From Bremia lactucae (taxonomy: Eukaryota; Oomycota; Peronosporomycetes; Peronosporales; Peronosporaceae): a stretch of 64,000 bases of DNA. Below are positions 50,761-61,182 of this stretch, piece after piece; position 1 is the stretch's first letter, and each line of letters begins with the position of its first letter. Made by a program: the position numbers and the translations under genes. The notes beneath the pieces are model-generated. The model had not been told where the DNA came from. It saw only the letters and a program-made list of their open reading frames with translations, and searched no databases. The stretch is from NCBI RefSeq assembly GCF_004359215.1, contig NW_027152196.1, positions 1,041,537-1,105,536 on the forward strand. The letters run 5' to 3'.

Positions 50761-51857
50761 TTCATCGAAGAACGAGCGCTTCCCGCGCTCGTAAACAGAT
50801 TCGAGATTCTCAATCCCTTGACGCATCACGTAAGAGATGAGAGTTCTGCAATGAAAATATTTGAGGGAATATGCTTCCTTAGGGGCGTGACCTGCAGCAT
50901 AAACAGCATGGACATGAGTCCCCCCCCGACGAGAGGCAAGAAATCTCTGCCTCTCGAGACAAACGGCGCAACTTATAGCGTGCACCGACTACGGTCCGTT
51001 TCGTGAACCGTTCACGAAAAGCATCAAGTTTGTCAAGCCAGATCGCATGGCCTATATTTTGTATATTCTGTAGAAAGACTGTCCAAGCTTGGACCAAAGG
51101 TTTGACATCCTTCGCCCGTGTTTAAGAGTGTACCACCGGTACCAATAAAAAGCATCAATGAAGGATTTTGTTTCATTTTTATCAGACTTGTGAAGGAACA
51201 TGATAGTGATCGTTGGTCATACATGACCAATGAATGGGGATTCTCCTAGAGGGCAATTAAGGCCTCTTTTTAGGAGCGAACCGCAACGTATTGCGGTCCC
51301 TCTTCTGTTGGCTCATGTAAGCGTTAACGTTAACTTGGCAATAGGAGCGATCCCTCTATTCAATTCTTTTCCGATGATGCAAACTAGCACCACCACCAGC
51401 ACGCTTCTCTTTGTGTCCTGGCGATGCATACTAACGTCACCAGAATCATCATCACCCACGGAGTCATCACAGTTGACTCCCCTACAGAGACGTCCGACAA
51501 ATTTAAAAATCTCGTCATAACCTCTCTGATTGTCACGTTAAAACTCAAGAGTTTAATGGACTCAGCCTCGGATAAAATGGTGGCCTTGACACTAGGCACT
51601 GAGTCGGGCGATGCCGGTGACTTGGTCCAGTCACCTACAATTGTTGTTGCAGGTGACTTGTCATCGTCACCTGCAATATCATCAACAGATGACATGTTCC
51701 AGTCACCTCTAATGGGAGTTGGAGGGGACGTATTCTCCGCAGTAGACGCATTTGCGTCTACTGAAACATTTGCATCGCTGACACCTGCACTGATCCGTGC
51801 GGCTGCCAGCTTTGCTGCCTCACAGGCGACGCACACAGGTTGCGATACCATGCGCAA
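50660..51857 (-). pseudogene. Conserved antisense ORF (copy 4)
   Basis: The start is an Ala-rich, acidic 157-residue frame (51857-51384; CVACEAAKLAAARISAG, two repeats of GDWNMSS/GDWTKSP type). Further along, DAFYWYRWYTLKH, then VQAWTVFLQNIQNIGHAIWL with YKLRRLSREAEISC and DSCPCC (51097-50879), then ISYVMRQGIENLESVYERG (50985-50740) align with the GyA-1 antisense ORF (FLKHRWF; MQAWSAFVCNVKDI; YQLHRLSREAG; DSCPCC; IEMRDAIDVLQSMYRR). DNA here has diverged far more than the protein pattern. At least two frameshifts break it. Confidence 0.6.
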
Positions 51858-51957
51858 TCAAAAGTTATAATCAAAATAAATTCAACAAGTGCTAATTTAT
51901 AGAGACTTAAAAAGTACTCTATGTCACTTTACATGAGTCACTTAAGCTTTTTTTTGC

Positions 51958-51968
51958 AAGGGGGGATG
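51958..51968 (+). promoter_or_regulatory. Polypurine tract of GyA-6
   Basis: AAGGGGGGATG directly precedes the 3' LTR, as in GyA-1. Confidence 0.7.
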
Positions 51969-51969
51969 A

Positions 51970-52415
51970 TATAACGTACGGTCCTGTTACATATAATAAA
52001 GCAGTACTGAATTATTTTTTCAATTAATTTTGATCAAATAGCTCAAATATTACCAAATTTGGTAATATCGACGCAATAAGACATTAGTTCGATTAATTGG
52101 TTGTTTTTATTTTAAAACAACCCCGCTAATCGTTAAAATACACGATTAGGCGTCGCGCAAGGAGGCGCAGATAAATCTCGATATGTCAGCTAGTAGATTG
52201 GAAATTGGTGAGAAAAACTTAATTTATTAATACAGTGTTCCGATTTTTCTATCTTAAAGCCTTAGAATTAGCCCTGAAAGCTAAGACTTCTTAGCTACTT
52301 AGAACCTTCCTCTGCATGTCGTGTATGTGAAGCAGTCGAGGCACTTCACCTCCACTCGAATCAGTGTAGGCTGACTAGTACTGCTATAAGTTTTAGCAAA
52401 AGGTGCCCCGTTACA
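51970..52415 (+). repeat. 3' LTR of GyA-6 (446 bp)
   Basis: It starts TATAACGTACGG (one base off TGTAAC) and ends GTGCCCCGTTACA. It shares AATTAATTTTGA, ACCAAATTTGGTAATAT, GACGCAATAAG, AGGCGT and CAGTGTAGGCTGACTAGTAC with the 5' LTR at 33040-33465. The divergence between the two LTRs is visible, so the insertion is not recent. Confidence 0.8.
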
Positions 52416-52849
52416 GTCATACTTATAACAAATAGGATCTTAGTAATAATACCTATTTTGAATAGAAAAAGAAGGATGTGACCCAGAATATAAAATGTAC
52501 AACATAAGCAGTTTACCAACCGAAGTATACCTCATTACACTATTTGTTAATTGCTTAAAACTCTTAGCAACGTAAGAATATGTCTCTGCACGTCGTGTAA
52601 GTGAAGAACTCGGAGGTGCCTTTCCTACACTATTCTAATTGTCGGCACAGTTGTACAGAAGCCTTGCAAGCGAAAAGGTTATTCGTTACTGTACCCCGCA
52701 AGTATACAATAAAGTCCGTTTTGTACCTTTTTCTGACATTGCAGCGCTCGTTAATCGTCGTTCAAAATGGTGCATCAGAGTCAATTCCTTCGCGAATTTG
52801 GATGCAAAGCTGAAAAGTACGCATTCGAGACCACGCACCAGTAATACGA
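52416..52849. other. LTR fragments, no gene
   Basis: Around 52540-52640, TCTCTGCACGTCGTGTAAGTG and GGAGGTGCCTTTCCTACAC resemble the 3' end of family-A/C LTRs. Nothing else is recognisable. Confidence 0.45.
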
Positions 52850-53178
52850 GTGGCTGCCACCCCGAAATCTATCTGGTGGCCGAAACCTATTTTAGCAATG
52901 TAATTAGGGTAAGTTTATATCTTACAACTTAATTAAATGTTGTTTCCCGTTTTGATCTTAAAAACGTCTAGTGCCTTCCTAAGGCTTGCGCTGCGATCGG
53001 TGCTAGTAATCAGGCTTCCTTAAGTTACATACTCTCGAACATTAGGTGTCATTTTGTTCAACGAGCCTCTAAGCCCTTCAACTAGGATTTATTAAGCTCT
53101 ATGAGATTTGTACGACTTACTTAACTGCTGTACTTTTAGTTCGATAAAAATCAGTGGCTCCTAGGTAGCTCCGCTACA
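52850..53178 (+). repeat. 5' LTR of GyB-2, left end uncertain
   Basis: GGCTGCCACCCCGAAATCTATCT-type text, TTTTGATCTTAAAAACG, CTAGTGCCTTCCTAAGGCTTG and the end GGTAGCTCCGCTACA match other family-B LTRs. It probably begins a few tens of bases to the left. Confidence 0.72.
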
Positions 53179-53180
53179 CC

Positions 53181-53192
53181 TGGTAGCACTAG
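53181..53192 (+). promoter_or_regulatory. Primer binding site of GyB-2
   Basis: TGGTAGCACTAG lies two bases after the 5' LTR, the expected position and sequence type. Confidence 0.65.
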
Positions 53193-53369
53193 TAGTAAAT
53201 CAACGCTTGAGTTTTACAAGACAAAGCCTCTGTTGGAATCGATACTTTCCCGAGTATTAAGAGCGAAATGTGCAGCGTTTGAGAAGCTCAAAACTTTGTT
53301 TATGCTAGAGCACATTGGGTCAACATGTTCCATGGATACAAGGCATGAATCCTTTATGAACCACAATCC

Positions 53370-54340
53370 TAACTTATCGGATAGGTCCAGGACCACTTAG
53401 CGGAATCTATGCCAACTAGGTACGTTTCTGTACCTGATGCAGAGCCTAAGGCTCGCCCGCTTGTTGTGCATTTGAGGGTACGGATGAAGAAAAAAAACCT
53501 TTTCTGGATCAAGCAGATGGAGATGTCCATAGACGCTGTCATGTTTTTTTTCCTAACAGAACGACAAAAGGTGGCCATCGCCATTTCTGAGCTCGATAAT
53601 AGAGCTATCAACGGCGCTTTTACCACGTGGGAATTGCTGAACCAGCAAATGAGTGTCATGTTTGCACCGCCTGATCTTGATTTTCGTATGCAATCAGGAC
53701 TCAGAACGACTCGTCAGGGTAAATGAGCCCTAGGGGACTATGTCCGAGAGATGAGTACTCTAATCGCCGCTATGCACCAAGGCCCAGTGCAAGAAGCAAT
53801 TATGGTACCCATACTCTTAGGGGGTCTTAATGACTGCGAAGCCTGGATGAAAATAAACCGATTCCATTCCGTTACTTTTAAAAAGTCTAAATTCGCCTTT
53901 AAGTCCGGTCGTGCCAGCATGCCTGTTTATTATTAAGCTCTTCGCACATCGCGGTCGTCTTATAGACCGGAACCATTTATATTGGACCTAAGCTCGTTGA
54001 GTAGGGAGAAGAAGAACTTCAAGCTGCGGGACAGCACTTATATGTGGGGGAGCACGAAATATTTATTCCCGACTTGTCCCTTACGCAGCGCGCGCAAAGC
54101 TCGCAAAAAAATCCGCCCCATACTAGAAATCTGGTACGGTGCGGGAAAACGCAGATTCCCAGCAGAGGCGGGGCAGCCTACTGAGTTAGAACTCAGCTCT
54201 GTGGAACCGCAAGGAAAGAGCCAACAGAGCCTAGCCTCGAAGGGCTGTGGGCTTAATGGCACGAAGCGTGAATATAAGCTCGGCTTGTTAGTCGTGAGGG
54301 CGAATGTTAAGGGCTTTGATAAGCCATGGTCAATTTAAAT
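53370..54340 (+). pseudogene. Gag with retrotransposon-gag domain (GyB-2)
   Basis: FWIKQMEMSIDAVM, KVAIAISELDNRA, FTTWELLNQQMSVMFAPPD, YVREMSTLIAAM and VPILLGGLND form a recognisable Ty3/Gypsy gag core. A TGA after RTTRQGK splits it and further stops follow. MDLSSL near 53982 and GSTKYLFPTCPL near 54050 are the gag C-terminus and a zinc knuckle whose second Cys is Trp. Confidence 0.82.
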
Positions 54341-54660
54341 TAGCTCAGGAGCGTCCTGCAATTATGCTCGACGTCGCTCCCTTGGGGAGAATCGGCGATA
54401 TGCGGAGGCGCTTTAAGTGCATGAATGTGATTGGCGCTTAGCGACTGGGAGTCGTGTCACCGTACCTAAAGCTTCTTTGAACTTGGGTATTATATTTCTG
54501 GATTTTTAAAGTATGGAACGCTGTCGTGTCCTTTTTTGAGTTTGAGATATGATCTAATCCTTGGTATGGCTTAGCCTAAACGTCATGAACCATGTATTGA
54601 TATGAGGTCTAAGACCTTAGGCGCCACGTGCACTGTTCCTAGCGATGCTTTGGAGAGTCA
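54290..54660 (+). pseudogene. Protease with lost catalytic Asp (GyB-2)
   Basis: VVRANVKGFDKPWSI leads to ISSGASCNYARRRSL, where the catalytic Asp of the (Asp-Ser-Gly) triad reads Ser. VTVPKASLNLGI and ERCRVLF follow. The region 54661-55130 up to the RT shows only scattered linker-like sequence. Confidence 0.72.
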
Positions 54661-55139
54661 TGTATCCATCCTCGCTAGGCAAGAAAAGCATTAATGGCGT
54701 GATCACCTACAGAATCTGTCAGTGTGTTAGACATTGGAGTGTCTGATCGAATCAGCTTCGATGTTGATAATCCAGATCAGTTGGCGTGGCTCATTATTTG
54801 TTGGTGAAGTAACATGTACTTTGTTGAGTGATACTCGTTGCGAATGATTGACAGAATGCTGAAAGTATTGTGGGCCTAGAGCCGAGTCATCATGGGTGTT
54901 CAATTCCCCAGATGCACGTGAAGTAACACGTAAATGTTCACTGGGTGACGAGTTTGAGTTTAGTAACTCCTCATCGGATGTTGTCAAGAGCAAGCTGTGG
55001 TGGGATATCATATAAACATAAGACTATTAATTCCGGCCTCTATGGGGTGTATTGTCTCGCCATCAAGACAATACAAGTCGGACCGATATGGCGCGACGTG
55101 CAAATCATTTTACACAGTGACAATAGCGCCCAGCGATAC

Positions 55140-56220
55140 ACACTTGTTAATAATATGACCAGAGTGATTTGAGCCTTGAGGCTATCCCCTCGCTACAAGC
55201 TCTTTTGGAGCTAGCCGCAATGTCTGTCAATCAATTGAATCAAGCCAAAAAGGCGGATGATGAATCCGAAATGGTGGTCATTCGACCAGACACTGAGTTA
55301 AACTCATTGTCGCTTCCAGACAAAGCTGTTCTTTAAGATACGTAGGCGGCACATCCTGCAAGGAGTGGATTAGGGATCTTTAAAGATTCCTCGGATCCCT
55401 TCTTTTCCTTGATTAAGGATAATAAATACTTAGTGTGTCAGAATGCACCGTCTGTGCTACCTCCGAAATAAGGTAACGTCCTAAAATTGAATTAATTTTC
55501 GTAGCAAAATTTAGTGTTTCACGGCAGTGGCCTTACCCAAAGAAACAGTTTTAATTTACTGACGAAGTCTTCCGCGCTAAGCACGAGAATATCTCCCAAT
55601 TCGACATTGACATTTTGTGTCAAATGGTAAATAACGCATTGTGCATGCTTATAACAAGCTAAATGCTGCTACCATACCAGCACATACTCCCATTCTAGAA
55701 AGGTCGTTCCAGAATAACGTAGTGACATGTACAATGCACCAGTGTGGCAGACTTAGTCGATGGCTATTATCAGATGCTCATGCGAGCTAGTGACATCCCG
55801 CCAGAGCGGTTAGCACCCTAAGCGGCATGCTATGGGGGTAATTGGTAATGCGTCAAGGGCTTTCCAATGCCTCAAGGAATTTCCAATGATCCGGCCACTA
55901 TTAATCGTCTAGCGACGCAACTGTTCCATCTTCATTGAAGTGATGCACAGATTTACTTTAGCTCCATTTTTGTATATATTCTTGCAGAACAGGGCCGGTC
56001 GGATGTGGAAACCCACATCGCTAATTTGCAAGTCATTCTCGAGTGGATGCGCCCGAATATGTTGTCTGTCAACGCTTCTTAATGCATATTCGAAGCAGAA
56101 GAAATTCGCTTCTTATGATGCTTCATTGGAAAGCGAGGCCTTAGAGCAGATGGCTAAGGTAAAATCTATAGTTGATTGGTTGTTTCCTAAAAATAATATT
56201 ATTTGCGTAAGCGGCTAGGT
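55140..56220 (+). pseudogene. Reverse transcriptase with YFSS in place of YFDD (GyB-2)
   Basis: The pre-RT part reads AMSVNQLNQAKKADDESEM and VIRPDTELNSLSLPDKAVL. The palm is seen as LVDGYYQMLMRASDIPPE, and after MPQGISNDPATINRL comes IYFSSIFVY near 55950: both catalytic Asp residues read Ser. A plus-strand frame (55940-56218) continues through the thumb with broken sense. It is catalytically dead. Confidence 0.7.
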
Positions 56221-56469
56221 CTAGCCAATTACTTGCACAAGTACAGCGAAAATTACGCTGATATGGCTCGGCCATCTTACTTCACAAGTAGGATACGAAT
56301 TAGTGGTGGACAAACACTTAAGGTAATACTTGTTAAATCGTAATAGACAGTCTCATCATAACCCTGATTTTGGCTTCTGCCAAATCCTAATCGACCTTTC
56401 AGTGTCGTATGTGATGCATCATATTTCGCCATAGGCCGTGTTTGTTACAAACAGAAGAAGACGGACTAG

Positions 56470-56830
56470 AAATCGTAATTGCGTTCGGGTCTAGACAGCT
56501 TAAAGCTGCAGGAAAGAACTATCCTGTTCATGACTAAAAGAGCTACTTGCATTGAAGCATGCTCTTGTCAAAGAGTACAGCTGCTTAGCTGTAAGCCTTT
56601 TGCGATCTATTCAGATCATGCGTCATTACGCTCCGCTACTAATTCACCTCATCTTACACAGAGAGTGGCTCGATGATTTTTTTTCTTTGCCGAATACAGC
56701 TTTGAAGCAGAGCATAAGCTGAGAAAGCAAACTGCTTTGGCTGATGCGTTATCAGATAAATCAGACTATGAGCTGGGACAAGAGACAACTGTGACGTCGA
56801 AATGCGACGATCATTGATCAAATCCATTCA
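56470..56830 (+). pseudogene. RNase H (GyB-2)
   Basis: SRQLKAAGKNYPVHD, ELLALKHALVK and, in other frames, DHASLRSATNSPHLTQR and ALADALSDKSDYE mark the domain. Several frameshifts break it. Confidence 0.7.
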
Positions 56831-56999
56831 AAATATGCCACGGAACAGCACTGTGTGGCTTCGCTTTGCGCTCTTCGTGCAAAAAGTTTCAATTTCGGAC
56901 ATTGAATTGTCGATTTGATTTAGTGCAAGCTTTCATAGATATCATGTCGATAAGGGGGTTTGTTCTATTCGATTGATTCCGCGGGCGCATTGTAGTTTT

Positions 57000-57430
57000 T
57001 CAAGGTGAGGACCTTGACTATATGAGGCAGATGATTGGTCATCTTGGTCGAGAAAATATCTACGGCTCCATAAGCAAAATTATTGATGGCCAAATTTTAT
57101 AAACGGGTAACACCTATGTTTGCACATGCGAATTTGGCCAATGGGTTAACCGTTCGCCGGTTTGCCCGTACCCACGGGGTGTTCGGAGTCGATCGGTATG
57201 AATTTAGTGTTTGGCTAACTGGTAAACTCGGCCGGTCACACGTGCATCGTGATTTATGCCAACCGCTTGAGCAAAAAGAACTCATTACGCGGCTGTGCCT
57301 AATAACACTGAATGTGAAGGTACGGCATGGTTGTTGTTGACCGTGTGTTTCGACGACACGGGTTGCCAGTGGCAATTGTCTCCTATCGAGACCCCCGTTT
57401 CACGAAAACGTTCTGAAAGTCGATCTTTCG
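57000..57430 (+). pseudogene. Integrase zinc finger and part of the core (GyB-2)
   Basis: MIGHLGRENIYGSISK and the RTCEFGQWV-like CC half align with the finger of GyB-1. Remnants of the core (DRLSKK-like QPLEQKELITRLC, and VFRRHGLPVAIVS in frame 3) follow. The third catalytic block is deleted before the chromodomain. Confidence 0.65.
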
Positions 57431-57559
57431 AGTGCTTGGCACCTAGAACGAGGCTGATAACGCTCGAACATCAACAGACGATCTTAAAATCCCAACAAGG
57501 ACACGCTCCGTTCGAGTCATTCTCACGGAGAAGTTGCACTTCGTGCCTTAATGCCAACA

Positions 57560-57792
57560 CAGACGCCGCTGATATTCCGGCCTCCTCTGCGCTGCTCGAC
57601 AAGCAGGAGACTCTCCAGTTTCTCGTCGAGAGACTTCCGAAGCGACGTTTTGTAACGGACAATACCACTATGTGGTGGAGTAGTTTGTGTCCCCGTCGTA
57701 AAACTCGTGAGTGCGAGATTCCTCTTCCGCAAGATTGCCCGTACGCCGTTGACGTTTTGAGCGCCACGCTCAGGGTAGCCTGCGTCAATTAA
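57560..57792 (+). pseudogene. Chromodomain remnant (GyB-2)
   Basis: ALLDKQETLQFLVERLPKRRF, CPRRKTRECEIPL and PQDCPYAVDVL align with the family-B chromodomain of GyB-1 (HVEKLLKRR, WLGYPSSEHSWEFEVPLR). The core VKWLGYP is damaged. Confidence 0.6.
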
Positions 57793-58334
57793 CGCTTCCC
57801 ACCAGCAGAGGTTGAGAAGAATAAGTCATCAGTCTAAAAAGTGCTTGGAGCTACGGTTGCGTGAGCAACAGAAGCATCAGAGGGCTGGCTGGGTCGTAAA
57901 TCGTATTGCGGTCGATACGCCGCGCTTATTGGCCTTTGACTTTAATCTTGGCAAAATCAAAATGGATTTTAGTTATGAACAAACGTCGACCACTTATATG
58001 ACAGAGTTTTAAGAGAAATTTATACGTAAGTAGACGGGCGGGCGCGGTGTACCCAATTAACAAACGATTCCTCGATTTCGGGCTACAACGCGTTTGAATA
58101 TAAACAGGTGAAATCCCCCTCATAGATGACACAGAGGCATCATGTGCTTGACTTCGCAAACGTGCTGATAACTAACATGGCATCATAATCACGGAATTAA
58201 GGTATCGCTCGTTTTAAGTAGCACGCTCAGCGAGGTCTTCCGGTGTAGTCGCCTTGGGTCCACGAGCACAGGTTCATATCTTGCGACCCAAATTCTCTTG
58301 GAGGTGCTCTTCCACACTTAGTGGGCGTGAAAAA
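57793..58334. other. Region between pol and 3' LTR of GyB-2
   Basis: A 66-codon frame at 57812-58012 has no recognisable domain and does not match the ORF after the GyB-1 chromodomain. Nothing else stands out. Confidence 0.4.
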
Positions 58335-58662
58335 ATATCTGTAGACCACCTGATATTAATAATGTAATCAGGGTATGGTTTGTATTACAATTGAAGCAAA
58401 TATCAGTTCCTCTTAGTAACTAGTGCCTTTCTAAGGCTTGCACTGCTATCAATGATAGTAATAAGCTTTTCTAAGGTGCATTCTCTCGGACATTTGTTGT
58501 CACTTGGTTCTGCGAGCCACTGAGCCCTTTAAACTAGGATTCATTTAGCTCTACGAGCTTGTAAGATTTACCTATTTGTAAGAGTTCTATGTTCCTTAGA
58601 ACTAAGTAACTCTTTGAGTTTGAAGTCTTCTTCTGACTTTAGGAGCGAAATAGTCCCGTACA
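58335..58662 (+). repeat. 3' LTR of GyB-2
   Basis: CACCTGATATTAATAATGTAATCAG-type text, TAGTGCCTTTCTAAGGCTTGC, ACTAGGATTCATTTAGCTC and the end AGTCCCGTACA match the 5' LTR at 52850-53178. Confidence 0.72.
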
Positions 58663-58804
58663 GCTTTTAGTAAGGAGCACTGAGAATAGGGGAAAGTAAA
58701 TGTGTATTTGGTATTTTCTTCTTACAGATATCACCTTATAAGTCTGACTTAATGTATAAATATTAATTTGTATAGTGACTGCCCATTCGCGCGTCTAGAA
58801 GCGA

Positions 58805-59146
58805 TTGGTGGCGCAACCCTCGAGACGCGAAATTACTGTGCAAATTATGCGTGAGAAAAGGAGGAAACATGACTCACTAAAGCTCTTTCACGAGAGGTTT
58901 ATGACTACCACTCACGGAACAGCTTCGCAATTATCATTCTTAATGAAGCGGGACATTCCAGGTTTTACTGAATCGAACTCTTGGAATTTGATAAATCAAT
59001 GGTACTGTAGCGAAACCTTACGAGGCGATACGATTGACCATATGTGTAGGCGGGCACGTCGTAATGCGGCCACGCTCTACTTAAGCACACACCCTAGCAC
59101 AGCGAGGAAGCGGTTAAATCTGCTTCTCTTGCGTGCAGTGAGGTAG
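58805..59146 (+). CDS. Unidentified 113-residue ORF left of the family-D LTR
   Basis: The frame ends CRRARRNAATLYLSTHPSTARKR, a basic stretch. The reverse-strand copy at 60545-60391 reads the same CRRARRNAATLYLSTHPSTARKR-type text, so this part is inside an inverted repeat. No domain is recognised, and it may be non-coding. Confidence 0.3.
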   Translation: MVAQPSRREITVQIMREKRRKHDSLKLFHERFMTTTHGTASQLSFLMKRDIPGFTESNSWNLINQWYCSETLRGDTIDHMCRRARRNAATLYLSTHPSTARKRLNLLLLRAVR

Positions 59147-59199
59147 TTGTGGTGGGCGGGCAAGCGACCTCACCCAACTCACTAAGAACTCTGGTGAAG
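59045..59199 (+). repeat. Flank shared by the inverted family-D LTR pair, left arm
   Basis: About 155 bp before the LTR recur in reverse at 60391-60545 with scattered substitutions (for example TTAAATCTG against TTTACACCTG). The repeat unit is thus larger than the LTR alone. Confidence 0.8.
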
Positions 59200-59575
59200 T
59201 GACGTCACGGGAGTGGTAATCCGTCTCCTCGTGCGCACTTACCAAGTAGGTAGTAATTTTCAGACTGATTTATATTTAAAAGAATTAAATATAAATACCT
59301 GTTTTTACTAATTCAAATGATGTCTATATAGATATCATTTAATATGTATTGCGAGCGTATCTTTGTAGATACCTCGCGTAACTGATGACGCTAGCCGTCA
59401 TCCCTCCTTATGTGAATGCACCCATGTGCATCACATCCACAAGGGTTGGTCACAAATGTGCACCACACCCGAGTGTTGGGTCTAATTACTATTATTTAGT
59501 AATTGACCATCCCCTTAAGTACCAAATGTACTTAACGGAGACTGTGTGACATAAGGGCAACTTTAGCCCGTAACA
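59200..59575 (+). repeat. LTR, family D (376 bp)
   Basis: It begins TGACGTCACGGGAG and ends TTTAGCCCGTAACA. It contains the hairpin GATGACG/CGTCATC region (59388-59402). The first 250 bp recur in reverse at 60132-60390. Gag follows it on the right. Confidence 0.72.
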
Positions 59576-59689
59576 CCAATCCCCTCTTTAAGAACGAATT
59601 TACAGTTTTAAATTCGTCAAAGAGGAGAGAGGAACTGTGAGCAGCTTTACGCGCCGCTACTTCACTCGATCACTCTAGCGCACATGTTC

Positions 59690-60031
59690 CATACACGGCG
59701 CCCAAGATGCCACCTTAAAGGGGCCACGTTGATGGGTCGTCTGCGAAGACGCCCACTCAACCTCGCACTAAGCGCACGCGCCGCGTTAATTCGCCGGCCG
59801 CGTCTAATGCCTTAGTCGGAACGCCAACAGCCACTGCGGCTGTCGCGTTAACAGGACTAAAGGATCTATCCCACTATAACAGTGAGGATGTTGATTCGTC
59901 GCTCATTGTCGACTACAATGAGTCGACACCGTTGCCGTCACCTCGTAGTAGTGATGCGGACAACGAGCTCATGAGGAGTGATGATGCTGCATTATTGCCC
60001 ATCCAAACATCTTTCATGACTCACAACATGG
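59690..60031 (+). pseudogene. Gag N-terminus of a family-D element, cut by gap
   Basis: After the LTR the plus frame reads TKRTRRVNSPAASNALVG, TATAAVALTGLKDLSHYNSE and an acidic Ser-rich part (DDAALLPIQTSF) until the gap. Composition and position suit a gag N-terminus; there is one early stop. Confidence 0.5.
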
Positions 60032-60131
60032 NNNNNNNNNNNNNNNNNNNNNNNNNNNNNNNNNNNNNNNNNNNNNNNNNNNNNNNNNNNNNNNNNNNNN
60101 NNNNNNNNNNNNNNNNNNNNNNNNNNNNNNN
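60032..60131. other. Assembly gap, 100 N
   Basis: A run of exactly 100 N, the usual marker of a gap of unknown size. It lies between the inverted LTR arms. Confidence 1.
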
Positions 60132-60390
60132 ATGTGATGCACATGGGTGCATTCACATTAGGAGGGATGACGCCCAGCGTCATCCATGATGACGGCTAGC
60201 GTCATCAGTTACGCGAGGTATCTATAAAGATACGCTCGCAATACATATTAAATGATATCTATAGAGACATCATTTTAATTGGTAAAAATAGGTATTTATA
60301 TTTAATTCTATTAAATATAAATCAGTCTGAAAATTACTACCTACTTGGTAAGTGCGCACGAGGAGACGGATTACCACTCCCGTGACGTCA
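60132..60390 (-). repeat. Family-D LTR in inverted orientation, cut by gap
   Basis: The reverse complement of 59200-59450, ending on the right with the LTR tip (CCCGTGACGTCA). It carries an extra hairpin unit: stems at 60166-60184 (8 bp, arm GATGACGC) and 60188-60206 (7 bp) where the left arm has one. Confidence 0.82.
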
Positions 60391-60545
60391 CTTCACCAGA
60401 GTTCTTAGTGAGTTGGGTGAGGTCGCTTGCGCGCCCACCACAACTACCTCACTGCACGCTAGAGAAGCAGGTGTAAACCGCTTCCTCGCTGTGCTAGGGT
60501 GTGTGCTTAAGTAGAGCGTGGCCGCATTACGACGCGCCCGTCTAC
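60391..60545 (-). repeat. Flank shared by the inverted family-D LTR pair, right arm
   Basis: Reverse complement of 59045-59199 with several substitutions. Similarity fades near 60545. Confidence 0.8.
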
Positions 60546-61116
60546 ATCTCCAGTAACGCGATGTGCATCGTCTCATTGAAAAATCGGTGGTTGTCGACAG
60601 AAGAGTTCCCTACGAGTAGGTCAACCTTGGACAAATCCATGTGAATAGTGACTTTCACTTCTTCGAAACACGCCGCCAATGACAGCCTCCTAGTTTCTCA
60701 ACTCTATGACAAAGTCCCTCAAAGATCGCCTGCCTTGCTTACTCAGCAAGAACAGGGATAACAATAAGCCACGTTGGCAAGCAGGAAAATTTGACACACT
60801 TTGTCATATACTCCCACGAAGTGAAGATATGTATAGTTGTATACCAACGTCGTACTGCAAACTTAATACACTAAACACGTGTGCGCATACAAGTTGACAG
60901 AGCGCAAAGCGTCGGTCGCGATTGGTTTGTAGAGTAAGTTCATCTGTGCATTGTGTGACGTGACCCTGTTACACCTGGCAGCACTTGTAGTCAAACCCGC
61001 GGCGAAGGAATGTACCAATTTGATATCATTAAGAATGGATGACTCGAAAAGTGAAATACCTCTTCGGCAGATTCCTCCATCTTTCGCATGCCTAGTGGGC
61101 TATATTGGAGAAGGAG
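60546..61116. other. LTR end and primer-site remnant, otherwise unassigned
   Basis: CCCTGTTACACC followed by TGGCAGCACTTGTAG at 60967-60990 looks like an LTR end with a primer binding site. A short frame after it (MDDSKSEIPL) could be gag. No other content is recognisable in 60546-60960. Confidence 0.45.
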
Positions 61117-61182
61117 GCAATTGTGTTAGGCGTAGAAGCTTTTAAAGTTCTCTTTAAAAGCTTCTACGCCTAACACAATTGC
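61117..61182. repeat. Perfect 30-bp hairpin with 6-nt loop
   Basis: The arm at 61117-61146 (starting GCAATTGTGTTAGG, ending CTTTTAAA) is the exact reverse complement of 61153-61182; the loop is GTTCTC. The next outer bases (GAGAAG on the left, CTTCTC on the right) would also pair after skipping three bases (GAG) on the left. Confidence 0.95.

Larger units (their letters stand above)
44885..52415 (+). mobile_element. GyA-6, copy 2, continuing to its 3' LTR
   Basis: Same element as 33040-38123, here uninterrupted. 5' LTR 44885-45310, primer site 45313, gag 45326-46030, protease 46031-46275, linker 46444-46900, inverted RT 46901-47940 (-), thumb 47950-48180, RNase H 48233-48545, integrase 48735-49530, C-terminus to 50340, chromodomain 50610-50760, antisense ORF 50660-51857 (-), 3' LTR 51970-52415. 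Total about 7.5 kb. Confidence 0.82.
52850..58662 (+). mobile_element. Ty3/Gypsy family B element GyB-2 with both LTRs
   Basis: 5' LTR, TGGTAGC primer site, gag, protease, RT, RNase H, integrase, chromodomain and 3' LTR follow in the standard order over about 5.8 kb. Every coding part is broken and two catalytic centres are mutated. The two LTRs have clearly diverged, so this is an old copy. By eye it lacks the hairpin chains of family A. Confidence 0.82.

Noticed and set aside
61117..61182. A transcription terminator hairpin
   Set aside because: Rho-independent terminators are bacterial and no T run or upstream gene is present.
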